Shown here in pieces: positions 10,018 through 20,727 of a stretch of DNA of 64,000 nt (within the stretch, counting starts at the first letter, position 1; each line of letters begins with the position of its first letter). The DNA is from Bretschneidera sinensis (taxonomy: Eukaryota; Streptophyta; Magnoliopsida; Brassicales; Akaniaceae). The notes under the pieces are model-generated. The model did no database searches, was not told the DNA's origin, and saw only the letters and a list, made by a program, of their open reading frames with translations. Position numbers and translations under genes: made by a program. The stretch lies in the NCBI GenBank assembly GCA_023935145.1, contig CM043705.1, positions 23,657,290 to 23,721,289 of the forward strand, in the 5' to 3' direction.

Positions 10018-10960
10018 GTGGTTATCTTCAAGAGAGGAAAGAGAGAATCGAAAAACCACCGCCCCGCGCTGGCAGAAAATCCAATATCAGAAGATGTTTT
10101 AGTATCTGAAGAACTGCCAGATGAGGAAGTATTCGTAGCAGAAGCCTCTTACTGGGTGCTGTTTTTTGCTGGTTCTCCAAGAAAAAGAGAAGGTAGAGCT
10201 GATAAGAGAAAGGTGAAAAGGAAATCTGCCTGAGTATTATGAAAAAACTGGTGTTGTTATTCTTTTTATGTCTCCAGAAGAGGAAGTAGTTTCATTCTTG
10301 TTTAAGTTGGTATTCGATTGCACGAACAATGTGGCCGAGTATTCAGCACTATTAATTGGCCTCGAACTCTCAATATTGGCAGGGATACAAAAGCTCCCCA
10401 TGTTGTAAGTGGTTGGGAGATTCACTTCTAGTGGTGTCTTAGATTGAAGAAAGTTTCAAAGTCAAAGAGAATTGTCTGAAAGCCTATTGGTTGAAGGCAA
10501 TGAGATTGATGGAAATGTTTGAAGAAGTACGAATTGACCATGTCTCTCGGTCTAAGAAAAGTCATGCTGATTCTCTGGCTACGATTGCTTCTAAGATCAA
10601 AATGACACAGAAATGGAAAAGGAGATAAAGGTAGTCAAGAGAACTATACCTACTTCCTTCCTTGATGTCGATTTGATAGAGATAGCAGAGGTCTTCGTAG
10701 CAGAAGAGAACGTAGACTCAACCGAGGGGCCGAAGTGGTTTGAACCGATGTGGGACTACTTAGCAAAAGGGGTATTGCCACAAGACAAGAATGAAGTAAG
10801 AAATATCATAAGACAAGCTCATAGGTATGCAATCTTGGCGAACAGACTGTATCGAAGAAGTTTTTGTGAGAATGAGATGTGTTTCGAAAAGACAAGGGGA
10901 GAAGATTATGAGAGAGGTGCACGGAGGTGATTTCGGGGAAGATCAGAGTCAAGGAAGAAT
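10018..10960 (+). pseudogene. Decayed Tat-like Ty3 pol fragment (second RNase H to integrase linker)
   Basis: Several short frames read as pieces of the extra RNase H and linker typical of Tat-lineage Ty3 elements. TNNVAEYSALLIGLELS (about 10,320-10,375) is the conserved helix of that RNase H. WDYLAKGVLPQDKNEV and ILANRLYRRSF (about 10,750-10,860) match the linker before the integrase zinc finger. Stops and frameshifts separate the pieces, so nothing functional remains. The fragment is older than the LTR elements around it. Confidence 0.65.
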
Positions 10961-10989
10961 GGCGATAAAGAGGAAGTGATCCAGTTCGC

Positions 10990-11590
10990 TTCCGGCGTAT
11001 GGAATGAGGCGCAAAGCAAATACCCCCCTATAAAGAGAAAGAAGTCTTGGCTGCTCTCAAGACCATTCTCAAATTCCTCTAAATACTCCTGGACTGTCCA
11101 TCCTTAAAGGGAGTCCCGGAGAAGGATGCAAAGGATCTGGCAGCCAAACTGATCTTTGCAAGATGGCAAGCCATGTTCTCTTTGTTCAGTTTTGACATAG
11201 AGCACATCAAAAGGGAAAAAAGTTCCCTCCCGGATTTTATTACCCGAAAATATTTACAAGAGGAAACAGGACGCATCAGCATGATGAGGACGGCCCGTAA
11301 GAAAACAGAGTGGTTCCCTACCACTGGAGATCGAGTACTACGATCGATACCTCGATCAGACTACTTCCCGGGCCAGCCATGGGCAACAGCTTGAAAACAA
11401 GCCTTGGGCTGGATGTCTACGAAAGAGAATGGTCCTCGATGGATTGGACGGGAGCGGAGAATATCCTAAGAATGAGAGGTGCGGCCTATGTCAAGCACCA
11501 CTTCGACGGCCGAGGGAACATCTCGCATTCGGTATGTATTCGAAAGGACCAATTGAAGGCCCTTTTTTTCGAGGGCGGAAGTTAGGGAAG
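10990..11590 (+). pseudogene. Pararetrovirus-like RNase H and downstream fragment, decayed
   Basis: The reading frame at about 11,020-11,270 resembles the end of RT/RNase H of plant pararetroviruses (Caulimoviridae). It has an EKEVLAALKTI start, an FARWQAMFSLFSFDIEHI block (about 11,155-11,205) and a LPDFITRKYLQ end. A following frame (about 11,450-11,560) has a small Cys/His cluster (CGLCQAP...H). In-frame stops and shifts break the segment. Ty3 RNase H can look similar, so assignment to a pararetrovirus is tentative. No complete viral gene or genome is present. Confidence 0.45.
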
Positions 11591-12938
11591 CTCTCAAGTG
11601 GCAACCTAATCGGCCTTTTCACTTTATTTAATGGACTGAAGGACTGGTTCTTCTCTTGTCGCTTCTTTCCGAATGAAAGGATGAAGCTTTGATTTTCTTT
11701 CCAACCACATTTGCCTTTACTAGCCAAGAAGACAGGATAACAAGGGGCTATGTTTCTTCTACCTTCGAAATCATTCTGCTTACAGGCGTGGAAAGGATTT
11801 TTCCGGGAAGCCCGGTTAAGGAGAGAAGGTTTTGGGGAAATGGGGTCCCGTGGAGTCTTTCCCGTTCTCTTGTTTTTAGGAGGATGGATAACTCTGAGTC
11901 TGCGGCAAGCTTTCTAAAAGTTATTATTGTATTGACCAGTATCCGGCTCTCGATTGAATGCGACTGCACCTATCCCTGCTTTCTTCGGTGCTGATACTGC
12001 CTCTTACTCTCGTGGCTCCTACTTGATTAGTTAAAACTTCTCTATCTCAACTCGTGGACCTATCTATCCTCTTCTTTTTAAGAGATAGGGGTGATTCTCT
12101 TTACAGAAGCACGAGTGGAAGGCTCTCTCAAACAGGGAACTCAAAAGCCAGAAACCTCCGAAGAGGAGCTATTAAAGCTCTTAAGCCGAGGAACGGAGCT
12201 CGAAAGCCGGCCCGGCCCTATAATAGTAGAAGAAATCCCTTACCCAAGTTGTCTATTTACGTAGGTGAATCAAGTACAACAAGTAAGGTCAGAGCTTGTG
12301 GGTAGAAGATTGGGCTCTGCTACGCGGATCCACTAGACTAGGAAAGAAGTACGCATTGCTTACTTACTGTGCGAACGATCCTAGCTACTAGTAGCTAATA
12401 AAGCTGCGATTAGGGCGGTAAGGAGATCGGGGGAAGGAAGGGAAAGGTTAGCTTTTTGCGATTCATCAAGCTGTTCATAAGACCTATGAGACCGCGTTTT
12501 AACGGTACGGTTTATCCTTAAGAGATGAGGGCTACTTATTTATTGGTGAGAACTTTGAAGGACAGAATCTTAGTCCTAGGCCACAACAGCACCTGTTTAT
12601 CCCGAATCTCTTTCCTCAGCTTTCGAGCCCCTTTCTACACAATCTCTTGCTGTCTTTTCCCGGAGGACGAGTTTTGATCCTTTTCGAGCCGAGTCTTTTG
12701 AAATTGTCTTTCATGTGATACTTCGCCTTAAAAACTAGGGCTGAGCCCGTTCCTCGCTCAAGTTTTGTCTCTTTCTTGACCCGCTGCCGGATAAGTTGGC
12801 TAACCGTGGCCCTACTCCTTTCCCGAACCAGCAATCCCTCTTTCTGCTGCTTGCCATTCCAAAGTCTCAGAATAAGGTTTGGGTTGAGTGAGAAGTCTCC
12901 AAGACTCTGACTTAAGCGCTAGGCTAGGCCTGACCTGT
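11591..12938. other. Mitochondrial-like spacer, no gene recognised
   Basis: The sequence has the mixed composition and short purine/pyrimidine runs of plant mitochondrial intergenic DNA. Several ORFs of 70-100 codons occur on both strands, but none shows a recognisable motif or a convincing start context. No tRNA cloverleaf was seen. Confidence 0.4.
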
Positions 12939-14838
12939 TGATAGACCGTTTATTTCGGTCATCAACAAACCCTGCAGAAGATTGTAGTAAAGTGATTAGT
13001 AGGGTATCGTTATTGGCCGGGGATTGCGGGTACTCTATACTAAAGAGTCATAAAAATAAAAAATGATTTGATTGGTTTAATTAGCAGTTTATAAACAAAT
13101 ATAAATCTACATCTATTAACATTACATAAGATTAGGGGGTTTTCATGATCTGATTTTTCTTTTTACTAATTTTACTAAGGAAATTAAAGAACAATTATTT
13201 ACAATTGATCATTTTCTCTCACAATTCAGAAAATCAAGTTTGTTAAATGACTAATCAAATTGTTTCAATGTAGACAACGAATTCGTGCCTCAATCACATA
13301 TCAGAATTGAATCAAAGTGCAAGCCTAAAGAGATCATGCACTTTATAAATTCCTTCTTAGATAATCACTAAGCTTAGGAAAAGTCCATCAGCTAGTTATT
13401 TTGTTTAAGCAATCAAGTTAATACTCAGCGCATCCTTACAATTACTTAAACAAATCATTAAGATCAAAAGGAATTATGATTCAATAACATGTTCCTTATT
13501 CCTATGAAAAAGTCCATGGATAAAGAACATGCAATTTCCAGAACATTGGCTATTGTTCATAGCTTTTACCACTTTAAATCGTACTCCAGATCAATTAGGT
13601 GATCGAAAGTGCGATTATGGCTTCAATGATTTGCAATATCAAAGTTTTCAATTTAACAGAACTGAAAATTCAACATATGTAATGAATTAATATGTCTACA
13701 TATCATGAACAATTCAGAAACATTAAAGAATAAATCTGAAAATTAACCAACTCATTGAATTAATAATAATATCTAACATAAGAATCCAAGGCTGAAACAA
13801 TTAAAAAGAATAGCCGTAAGGGGTACACTTCTTGAACACACTCAAGGAAGCTTGAGATGTTAATGGTGATGAACCTCACGGCTATGATGATAGATGAAGG
13901 AGAACACATTTTGGAAAAGTCCTAATGTGCTCACAATTGGAGAAGGAATGGTGGAGTGTTTTAGCCTTTTGCTTCTTGAATTTTGAGTAGAGATGGTTCC
14001 AAGAGAAAAGATGATCTCTTTCAGCTTACAAACACCCTATTTATAGAGCTTAGAACAACCCTCTAAGCTTAGGAAAAGCAAGAAAACAATGCTAAAAACA
14101 AGCCATGAAACATGCAAGGAAACAATCCCTAAAACATGCAAGGAAACAATCCCTAAAACATGCAAAGAATCAAGGAATGGCCAAAAGTAAGAAAGAGGAA
14201 TACAATCCCGAAATTTCAGGAGGACCCAACTAGTAGAATTCAAACGGTCATATCTTCTTCGACACATCTCCAAATGAGCTGAAACTTGTTGGGCTGGAAA
14301 GAAGACGTCTTGAACTTCAAGTTGGACCTAAGAAAGTCTCAAAAATGATATTGTTTGGGCCTGTTATGATGGGCCAAAATCCAGTAGGCTGTTGCATCCG
14401 AATCTTCCTCTACTTTGGGCTTGGACCTTGCACCTTACTTAGTTGACAAGAGATTATGTGATTTTTTTGTTTGGCAAGCCCATGTTAGGTTGGACATACC
14501 CATGTCACTAATGGACTCCAATATTCTCTTGTGTTTTGACACATCATCCAAATAATTCCAAGGTGGAACCCTACAAAGAAATCAGCAAATAATAGATAAG
14601 GAAAGTTTCCATAATTAGAAAAGTTTCTTAGAATGATAAGACTATTTTCTTAATCCACTTAGATTTCCTAAAGTAACTAGGAAAACTCATTTTAGCACCT
14701 TATTTTACCATTCCCACGTTAACAAGCTTTCTAAATACTAAGAAAAGAAACTAAGCTCAAAATAACAAAGTTAAGAGAATTACAAAGCCAAATAGGGTAG
14801 GAAAGGCATTAAAAACGTAACACAAAGTGTTCCTATCA
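12939..14838 (-). mobile_element. Solo LTR of the Athila family, reverse orientation
   Basis: The full 1,900-bp LTR lies on the minus strand, from TGATAGACCG to GTTCCTATCA. It is flanked by the perfect 5-bp duplication CCTGT (12934-12938 and 14839-14843). No internal sequence is present. Perfect target duplications round a single LTR indicate recombination between the two LTRs of a former complete element. The minisatellite has two full units, as in the 5' LTR of element 1. Confidence 0.95.
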
Positions 14839-15937
14839 CCTGTTCCCTTGCGTCTCTGCAAACCAAAGAAGGTTGCTTGGTACATTCTGAGTAGCCCAGC
14901 CCTAGAAAATGAAATAAATAACCGCTTCTCATAAATCCTCCTTTCATGCCTCACCCCAAAGACATCCACACCTCTGTTAGGGGATTCTAATCGAACTGTT
15001 GTCTAGGAGTCACAACGATGTGGAACTTCTATTCTATATAGACACTATTTCACGCTGAGCAAGGCCCCTCCTCACTACTAGTAAGCGGCTCTACCTTGAA
15101 TCCGTTCACTCGTGTCCATGGCAAGTCCTTGATTCACTTCTGACTCCTGAGAAAAGCAGGGAATACAGTGATATCCGACTTTCGGTGTCGAGACCGTAGA
15201 CTGCTTATTGTGTTGAAAGAGGAACTCCAACTAACAACTGAATTGTCCTATTCCTTTCCTCTGTTTTCTTTGTTCAGGGATAAAAGAATGACATCAAAAT
15301 GAAGCTGAGCTTTGTTGTATGCTCTTTTTTCTCATTTCTTCAGCCTTTTTTTGTGTGCTATCTCATCAAAGAGAGAGTAGCGTAGTCTAACAAGTTTCAT
15401 GGATTCTTTTGAAAAGGAAGAGACAACCAGCAGTTTACTCTTATCGAGTACCGGGGCTCATCTCCCTGGCTTTCTATGTTCGGTAGCTATACTAGTAGTC
15501 ACAAGTTGGGCTATACAATGGCTTCACTTCTTAATCAAAGTTATGTACGTACGTCTGGACATGGAAAACTGAGCAAGTTCTACGATTGGGTATCCGTGCA
15601 ATGGCAATGCTTCGGTCCGAAGGTCTCTCACTGGACGGATCGAAAGGCATACGACAAAATGGTGGGGCAGATAGATCAAGCTTTCTATGGGGTAAGACCA
15701 CTCATATCCGATAACAGAGATGTTGATGACTCCGAGATGGACGACCGGATCGGCAACAGACGTTGACGAGCGACATCCCTCCATAGCTCAGTTAAGTCTA
15801 TCAACGAGACACGCTAGCACTTGATCTCTTTCTGAGCGCTGTGCTCTATCTCCTCCCTACAGCACCTTTGCTTGAGTGCTCTGCGCGCGATTGCTTCCTT
15901 ATATAGCTAGCTTCTTTGTTTTCTTTGATAAGTATCT
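14839..15937. other. NUMT segment c, mitochondrial-like DNA
   Basis: This 1.1-kb remnant lies between the solo LTR and element 3. Its left edge carries CCTGT and its right edge TATCT, the two target duplications. It has mitochondrial-like composition and no tRNA or rRNA was recognised. It contains one small ORF with a hydrophobic segment (15399-15572) and a 96-codon ORF (15476-15766) in another frame, neither recognised. Confidence 0.5.
15399..15572 (+). CDS. Small ORF with one predicted membrane segment
   Basis: This 57-codon ATG-initiated ORF has an acidic N-terminus (DSFEKEET) and a hydrophobic stretch at about residues 21-48 (from HLPGFLCSVAILVV to LHFLIKV). It could span a membrane once. 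It resembles the short membrane ORFs common in plant mitochondrial DNA, but I recognise no family. A longer ORF in another frame overlaps it (15476-15766). It may not be expressed, particularly in a nuclear copy. Confidence 0.25.
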   Translation: MDSFEKEETTSSLLLSSTGAHLPGFLCSVAILVVTSWAIQWLHFLIKVMYVRLDMEN

Positions 15938-17757
15938 TGATAGGAACACTTTGTGTTACATTTTTAATGCATTTCCTACCCTATTTGGCTTTGTAATTCT
16001 CTTAACTTTGTTATTTTGAGCTTAGTTTCTTTTCTTAGTATTTAGAAAGCTTGTGAACGTGGGAATGGTAAAATAAGGTGCTAAAATGAGTTTTCCTAGT
16101 TACTTTAGGAAATCTAAGTGGATTAAGAAAATAGTCTTATCATTCTAAGAAACTTTTCTAATTATGGAAACTTTCCTTATCTATTATTTTCTGATTTCTT
16201 TGTAGGGTTCCACCTTGGAATTATTTGGATGATGTGTCAAAACACAAGAGAATATTGGAGTCCATTAGTGACATGGGTATGTCCAACCTAACATGGGCTT
16301 GCCCAACAAATGATCACATAATCTCTTGTCAACTAAGCAAGGTGCAAGGTCCAAGCCCAAAGTGGAGGAAGATTCGGATGCAACAGCCTACTGGATTTTG
16401 GCCCATCATAACAGGCCCAAACAATATCATTTTTGAGACTTTCTTAGGTCCAAATTGAAGTTCAAGACGTCTTCTTTCCAGCCCAACAAGTTTCACCTCA
16501 TTTGGAGATGTGTGGAAGAAGATATGACCGTTTGAATTCTACTAGTTGGGTCCTCCTGAAATTTCGGGATTGTATTCCTTTTTCTTACTTTTGGCCATTC
16601 CTTGATTCTTTGCATGTTTTAGGGATTGTTTCCTTGCATGTTTTAGGGATTGTTTCCTTGCATGTTTCATGGCTTGTTTTTAGCATTGTTCTCTTGCTTT
16701 TCCTAAGCTTAGAGGGTTGCTCTAAGCTCTATAAATAGGGTGTTTGTAAGCTGAAAGAGATCATCTTTTCTCTTGGAACCATCTCTACTCAAAATTCAAG
16801 AAGCAAAAGGCTGAAACACTCCACCATTCCATCTCCAATTGTGAGCACATCAGGACTTTTCCAAAATGTGTTCTCCTTCATTTATCATCATAGCCGTGAG
16901 GTTCATCACCATTAACATCTCAAGCTTCCTTGAGTGTGTTCAAGAAGTGTACCCCTTACGACTATTCTTTTTAATTGTTTCAGCCTTGGATTCTTATATT
17001 AGAGATTATTATTAATTCAATGAGTTAGTTAATTTTCAGATTTATTCTTTAATGTTTTTGAATTGTTCATGATATGTAGACATATTAATTCATTACATAT
17101 GTTGAATTTTCAGTTCTGTTATATTGAAAACTTTGATATTGCAAATCATTGAAGCCATAATCGCACTTTCGATCACCTAATTGATCTGGAGTACGATTTA
17201 AAGTGGTAAAAGCTATGAACAATAGCCAATGTTCTGGAAATTGCATGTTCTTTATCCATGGACTTTTTCATAGGAATAAGGAACATGTTATTAAATCATA
17301 ATTGCTTTTGATCTTAATGATTTGTTTAAGTAATTGTAAGGATGCGCTGAGTATTAACTTGATTGCTTAAACAAAATAACTAGCTGATGGACTTTTCCTA
17401 AGCTTAGTGATTATCTAAGAAGGAATTTATAAAGTGCATGATCTCTTTAGGCTTGCACTTTGATTCAATTCTGATATGTGATTGAGGCACGAATTCGTTG
17501 TCTACATTGAAACAATTTGATTAGTCATTTAACAAACTTGATTTTCTGAATTGTGAGAGAAAATGATCAATTGTAAATAATTGTTCTTTAATTTCCTTAG
17601 TAAAGTTAGTAAAAGAAAAATCAGATCATGAAAACCCCCTAATCTTGTGTAATGTTAATAGATGTAGATTTATATTTGTTTATAAACTGCTAATTAAACC
17701 AATCAAATCATTTTTTATTTTTATGACTCTTTAGTATAGAGTACCCGCAATCCCCGG
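15938..17757 (+). repeat. 5' LTR of element 3, 3' end missing
   Basis: This copy is collinear with the family LTR from TGATAGGAACAC up to GCAATCCCCGG (17747-17757). The last stretch of U5, beginning CCAATAACGATACC in other copies, is not present in direct orientation. Confidence 0.9.
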
Positions 17758-17812
17758 CAACGGCGCCATTTGATAGACCGTTTATTTCGGTCATCAACAA
17801 ACCCTGCAGAAG
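17747..17812 (-). repeat. Inverted U5-PBS segment
   Basis: From 17747 the sequence reads as the reverse complement of the normal joint: complement of the PBS (ending GGCAACGGCGCCA), then of the LTR terminus (TGATAGACCG), then of U5 up to CTGCAGAAG. The left switch point is the 11-nt GCAATCCCCGG, which occurs directly in the LTR and inverted in the PBS. The right switch point is a 3-nt AAG shared with the protease coding sequence (AAGTAAATCAACTC). The result looks like a template switch during reverse transcription. Confidence 0.85.
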
Positions 17813-18552
17813 TAAATCAACTCATTTTTCCTGCAGACTTCTATATCATTGATATGGAAGATTCGCCCCTAAATTCTACTCCGTTGCTTTTAGGGCGCCC
17901 ATTCATGAGGACTGCAAGAACAAAGATCGATGTTTACGAGGGAACTCTAACCATGGAATTTGATAATGAAGTTATACGCTTCAACATCTTTGAAGCCATG
18001 AGGTATCCATTGACTGACATTAAACCCTGTTTTTCTATTGATGATATTAACTCACTTGCGCAGAGAATTTTGGAAGCAATGGAAGAGGATGAGTTGAAAG
18101 TAACACTCTCTCAAGGAGTTGGTTATACTAAGAATGGAGAATCCATTTCTAGGGCTGAGTTAGAAAAGGCTGAAGAGCCCATTGTGATCAAAACCGTAGC
18201 CTCCCTTGAGGCCCGACCCATATTACCAAGGTCTATTCCTCATTTGTCCTTTCCTATTTCCACTAACAAAATGTTACCTTCAGTGATACAGGCCCCTACA
18301 CTTGAGCTTAAGGTTTTGCCAGATCACTTGAAGTATGTCTTTTTGGGGTACAAGGAGACGCTGCCTGTTATTATATCCTCGAAGTTGGAGAAGGACCAAG
18401 AAAAGAAGCTTGTGGAAGTTCTGAAAAAGTACAAGACCGCCATTGGTTGGACTTTGGCAGATATCAAGGGAATTAGCCCAACCATGTGTGTCCATAGGAT
18501 TCTGTTGGAGGATGGTGCCAAACCCACCAGAGACGCCTACATCCACCTATGA
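17813..18552 (+). pseudogene. pol: Protease C-terminus and linker to RT (element 3)
   Basis: The frame begins mid-protease (VNQLIFPADFYIIDMEDSP, then the protease core LLLGRPFMRTARTK). It continues through the linker that precedes RT to [18 protein letters not shown]. The protease active-site Asp lies in the missing part. Near 18528-18533 a 10-bp deletion relative to element 1, between two AGAGA copies, shifts the frame and ends the ORF at 18552. The RT frame starts four bases earlier, at 18549. Confidence 0.8.
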
Positions 18553-19838
18553 TGAAGGTTGTGCAAGATGAGGTAATTAAGTTACTTGATTGTGGCGTTA
18601 TTTACCCTATTTCAGATAGCAAGTTGGTGTCTCCTGTTCAAGTTGTGCCAAAGAAGTCAGGAGTTACTGTGGTAAAGAATGAGGAGAATGAGCTTGTACC
18701 TCAAAGAGTGGTAACTGGTTATCGAGTTTGCATAGACTATAGGAAGCTCAATGCTTCAACAAGAAAGGACCATTTCCCTCTGCCCTTCATCGATCAGATG
18801 CTCGAGAGGTTAGCTGGTTATCCTTTTTATTGTTTTTTGGATGGATATAGTGGGTACAACCAGATCTGTATAACGCAAGAGGACCAAGAGAAGACCACCT
18901 TCACTTGCCCTTTTGGCACTTATGCCTACAGACGTATGCCGTTCGGATTGTGCAATGCACCAGGTACGTTTCAACGTTGTATGCTCTCCATTTTCTCTGA
19001 ATACATCGAGAATATCATTGAGGTCTTTATGGATGATTTTAGTGTCTTTGGTAGAGATTTTGATGCATGCTTAGGAAATTTGGAACTTATTCTGAAACGT
19101 TGTGTTGAAACAAACTTGGTTCTAAATTGGGAAAAATGTCACTTCATGGTGACTCAAGGGATTGTTTTAGGACATATCGTATCTGCTAGGGGGATTGAGG
19201 TTGATAAATCTAAGGTAGATCTTGTGCGTTACTTACCCTCTCCCACTTGTGTGAGAGAGGTTCGTTCATTTCTTGGTCATGCAGGATTTTACAGGAGGTT
19301 TATCAAGGATTTCTCCAATGTATCAAGGCCCTTGTGCCGTTTACTTCAGAAGGACACTCTCTTTGAGTTTGATGAGGAGTGCAAGAAAGCTTTTGAGAAG
19401 CTAAAAGAGTTATTGACTACTGCTCCCATCATGTCTCCACCTAATTGGTCCTTACCTTTTGAATTGATATGTGACGCCTCAGATTACGCCGTTGGGGCTG
19501 TTTTGGGACAAAGAATGGACAAGAAGCCCTATGCCATCTACTATGCCTCTAGGACACTCAATGATGCTCAACTAAACTATTCCACAACTGAAAAAGAGCT
19601 CCTTGCTGTTGTTTTTGCCTTAGATAAATTTCGCTCTTATTTACTTCAAACTAAAGTTGTTGTTTATACTGATCATGCAGCTTTGAAGTATCTGATGACA
19701 AAGAAGGAGGCCAAACCGAGACTGATTAGATGGGTGCTTTTGCTTCAAGAATTTGATTTAGAGATCAAGGACAAGAAGGGGAGTGAAAACTTGGTAGCTG
19801 ACCATTTGAGCAGACTTGTTCATGAGGAGGACGTCCTA
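18549..19838 (+). pseudogene. pol: Reverse transcriptase and RNase H (element 3)
   Basis: A 430-codon frame carries the RT fingers and palm: [15 protein letters not shown] motif (about residue 60), [27 protein letters not shown] and the catalytic FMDDFSVFG (about 160). The thumb follows ([11 protein letters not shown]), then RNase H with the acidic motifs [28 protein letters not shown] and [13 protein letters not shown]. All the expected catalytic acids are visible, so the RT/RNase H core may be intact. It is cut off from protease by the upstream frameshift and from integrase by the nested element at 19839. Confidence 0.88.
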
Positions 19839-20658
19839 TGACACAGGTGTGTCCAACAAACCTTTAACCTAACAAATAAGGCCTCATGAAATGGGTATGT
19901 CCAACCTAACATGGGCCTGCCCAACAAAAAATAACAAAATCTCTTATCAACTAAGCAAGGTGCAAGGTCCAAGCTCAAAGTGGAAGAAGATTCGGATGCA
20001 ACAGCCTATTAGATTTAGACCCATCATAACAGGCCCAAACGATCTGCTTTTTGAGACTTTCTTAAGCCTAAATTGAAGTTCAAGATGTCATCTTTCCAAC
20101 CCAACAAGTTTCAGCCCATTTGGAGATGTGTGGAAGAAGATATGGCCGTTTGAATTATGCTAGTTGGGTCCTCCTGAAATTCCGGGATTGTATTCTTCTT
20201 TTGGCCTTTTTCTTGATTCCTTGCATGTTTTAGGGATTGTCTCCTTCTTTGTTTTAGGGATTGTTTCATTGCATGTTTTATGGATTGTTTGCTTGCATAT
20301 TTTAGGGATTGTTTGCTTGCATGTTTTATGCCTTGTTTTCTTGCTTGTCCTAAGCTTAGAGGGTTGTTCTAAGCTCTATAAATACTTGTGTTTGTAAGTT
20401 GAAAAATCAGACTTGAGTTTATAAATTGAAATCAGCCTTTGGCTTTTAGAAGAGAGTTTTCTCCTTCTTGTAATTCTATATCTCTTTGGTATAATCCTTA
20501 GAGTGGTGAATTCCTATAGTTCTGTATCCCTTGTGTTAATCCTTTGGGTGGTGATATTCTATATCCCTTTGGTGTTATCTCTTGGGTAGTGAACTCCTAT
20601 CTTTCATTTTGTTGTTTGTTTGTTTAGTTTCCTTCAATTCTATTTAAATCCGGTATCA
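19839..20658 (+). repeat. 5' LTR of nested element 4 (820 bp)
   Basis: Begins TGACACAGGTGTGTCC and ends AATCCGGTATCA. From about 19890 to 20395 it is clearly related to the U3 of the 1.9-kb Athila LTR, although the two elements differ in primer tRNA and pol. It carries about five diverged copies of the 24-bp U3 repeat and the same CTATAAATA box. The R/U5 part (about 20,400-20,658) is unrelated to the Athila LTR. Confidence 0.92.
20377..20384 (+). promoter_or_regulatory. TATA box of element 4 LTR
   Basis: TATAAATA lies in the context GTTCTAAGCTC, the same context as in the Athila LTRs. The 3' LTR carries the same box near 24,329. Confidence 0.65.
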
Positions 20659-20661
20659 AAT

Positions 20662-20679
20662 TGGTATCAGAGCTTTGGT
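20662..20679 (+). other. Primer-binding site for initiator tRNA-Met (element 4)
   Basis: TGGTATCAGAGCTTTGGT lies three bases after the LTR end. TGGTATCAGAGC is complementary to the 3' end of plant initiator tRNA-Met, the usual primer for chromovirus-type Ty3 and for copia elements. Confidence 0.88.
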
Positions 20680-20727
20680 TTCTCAAGTGTGATATCTAAC
20701 ACCTTGATTTCCATAGTTCTTGTTATT

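Larger units (their letters stand above)
8657..12938. other. NUMT segment b, rich in old retroelement fragments
   Basis: This segment lies between element 1 and the solo LTR. Its edges (8657-8895 and about 11,590-12,938) have the balanced base composition and purine-run style of plant mitochondrial spacer DNA. The centre holds decayed Ty3 and pararetrovirus-like coding pieces, annotated separately. No rRNA, tRNA or intact mitochondrial gene is recognised. Assignment to the same block as cox1 rests on the target duplications, which show that the flanks were contiguous before insertion. Confidence 0.55.

Noticed and set aside
17770..17812. N-terminus of the ORF at 17770 (MIDRLF...) as a genuine protein start
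   Set aside because: These codons are the inverted LTR end, and the ORF is open there by chance. Protease sequence begins only after 17812.
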